14,768 bases of DNA from Anaerolineaceae bacterium (GTDB lineage Bacteria > Chloroflexota > Anaerolineae > Anaerolineales > Anaerolineaceae), in contig DPKV01000221.1 in NCBI GenBank assembly GCA_003542325.1, forward strand, positions 1-14,768, written 5' to 3'. The notes under the pieces are model-generated. The model was not told the DNA's origin, ran no database searches, and saw only the letters and a program-made list of their open reading frames with translations. Of the stretch, positions 14,692 through 14,768 are shown piece after piece (positions within the stretch are counted from its first letter, which is position 1; the number at the start of each line of letters is the position of its first letter). The translations under genes and the position numbers were made by a program.

Positions 14692-14768
14692 GCCCTTCGG
14701 GCACCCTTCCCCTCGGTGAGGGGAAGGGCTGGGGATGGGGTTGCTGATTGACTATCGCATGCAGAAAT
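14692..14768. repeat. Partial dispersed intergenic repeat, right copy, with strong hairpin
   Basis: The segment holds a small hairpin, gccc-ttc-gggc (14692-14702). It is followed by a perfect 11-bp stem with a three-base loop, pairing 14704-14714 with 14718-14728. The right arm runs into ggggaagggct and a tail that matches the left window edge in the same orientation. The copy is cut by the window end. It resembles intergenic hairpin repeats in bacterial genomes. It may also help end the M50 protease transcript, although no T-run follows. Confidence 0.55.

Noticed and set aside
1..14768. CRISPR arrays, tRNA or rRNA genes, insertion sequences, phage or toxin-antitoxin genes
   Set aside because: No repeat-spacer pattern, no clover-leaf or rRNA-like sequence, and no transposase, integrase or toxin family was seen on either strand.

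Overview
The window looks like chromosomal DNA of a free-living bacterium, most likely Chloroflexota of the Anaerolineae type. This is inferred from gene content and protein style: a bacterial Elp3, a very large alpha-2-macroglobulin lipoprotein with SbsA-like Ig domains, a 'quinate 5-dehydrogenase'-type conserved protein, and moderate GC. It does not rest on a marker gene. There are no rRNA, tRNA, CRISPR, integrase or transposase genes. Nearly all of the sequence is explained by nine intact protein genes with short intergenic regions.

Layout. Bases 1-214 hold a partial dispersed repeat, a hairpin and a likely promoter. At 215-1599 (+) guanylate kinase overlaps a rhomboid intramembrane protease by 4 bases (ATGA), followed by a clear terminator. 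At 1679-7645 (-) is a 1988-residue alpha-2-macroglobulin-like lipoprotein, about 40% of the window, and upstream of it on the same strand a HAD-family phosphatase/phosphomutase (7772-8431) that starts at TTG. From a divergent promoter region, 8583-10851 (+) carries three tightly overlapping genes: a conserved protein of unproven function, a MobA-like nucleotidyltransferase and a PAP2 membrane phosphatase. They end in a bidirectional terminator. A Bax-inhibitor-1-like membrane protein (10914-11660, -) and Elp3 (11724-13337, -) follow. Divergent from Elp3 is a site-2-type (M50) intramembrane metalloprotease with a C-terminal CBS pair (13487-14596, +). The right edge (14597-14768) has a strong hairpin and a second partial copy of the left-edge repeat.

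How the genes fit together. Several products act at the membrane or in proteolysis: rhomboid protease, M50-CBS protease, the surface-anchored alpha-2-macroglobulin (a protease-trap fold that here has no thioester), and the Bax-inhibitor-like protein. They sit in separate transcription units, so this is a theme and not a demonstrated system. The best candidate for an undescribed pathway is the three-gene unit at 8583-10851. Its genes are translationally coupled, each has a recognisable fold, and no standard pathway joins them. The rest is ordinary housekeeping or envelope content with some individual oddities: a guanylate kinase with altered P-loop and GMP-site residues, non-ATG starts fixed by good ribosome binding sites, and a near-leaderless Elp3 candidate.
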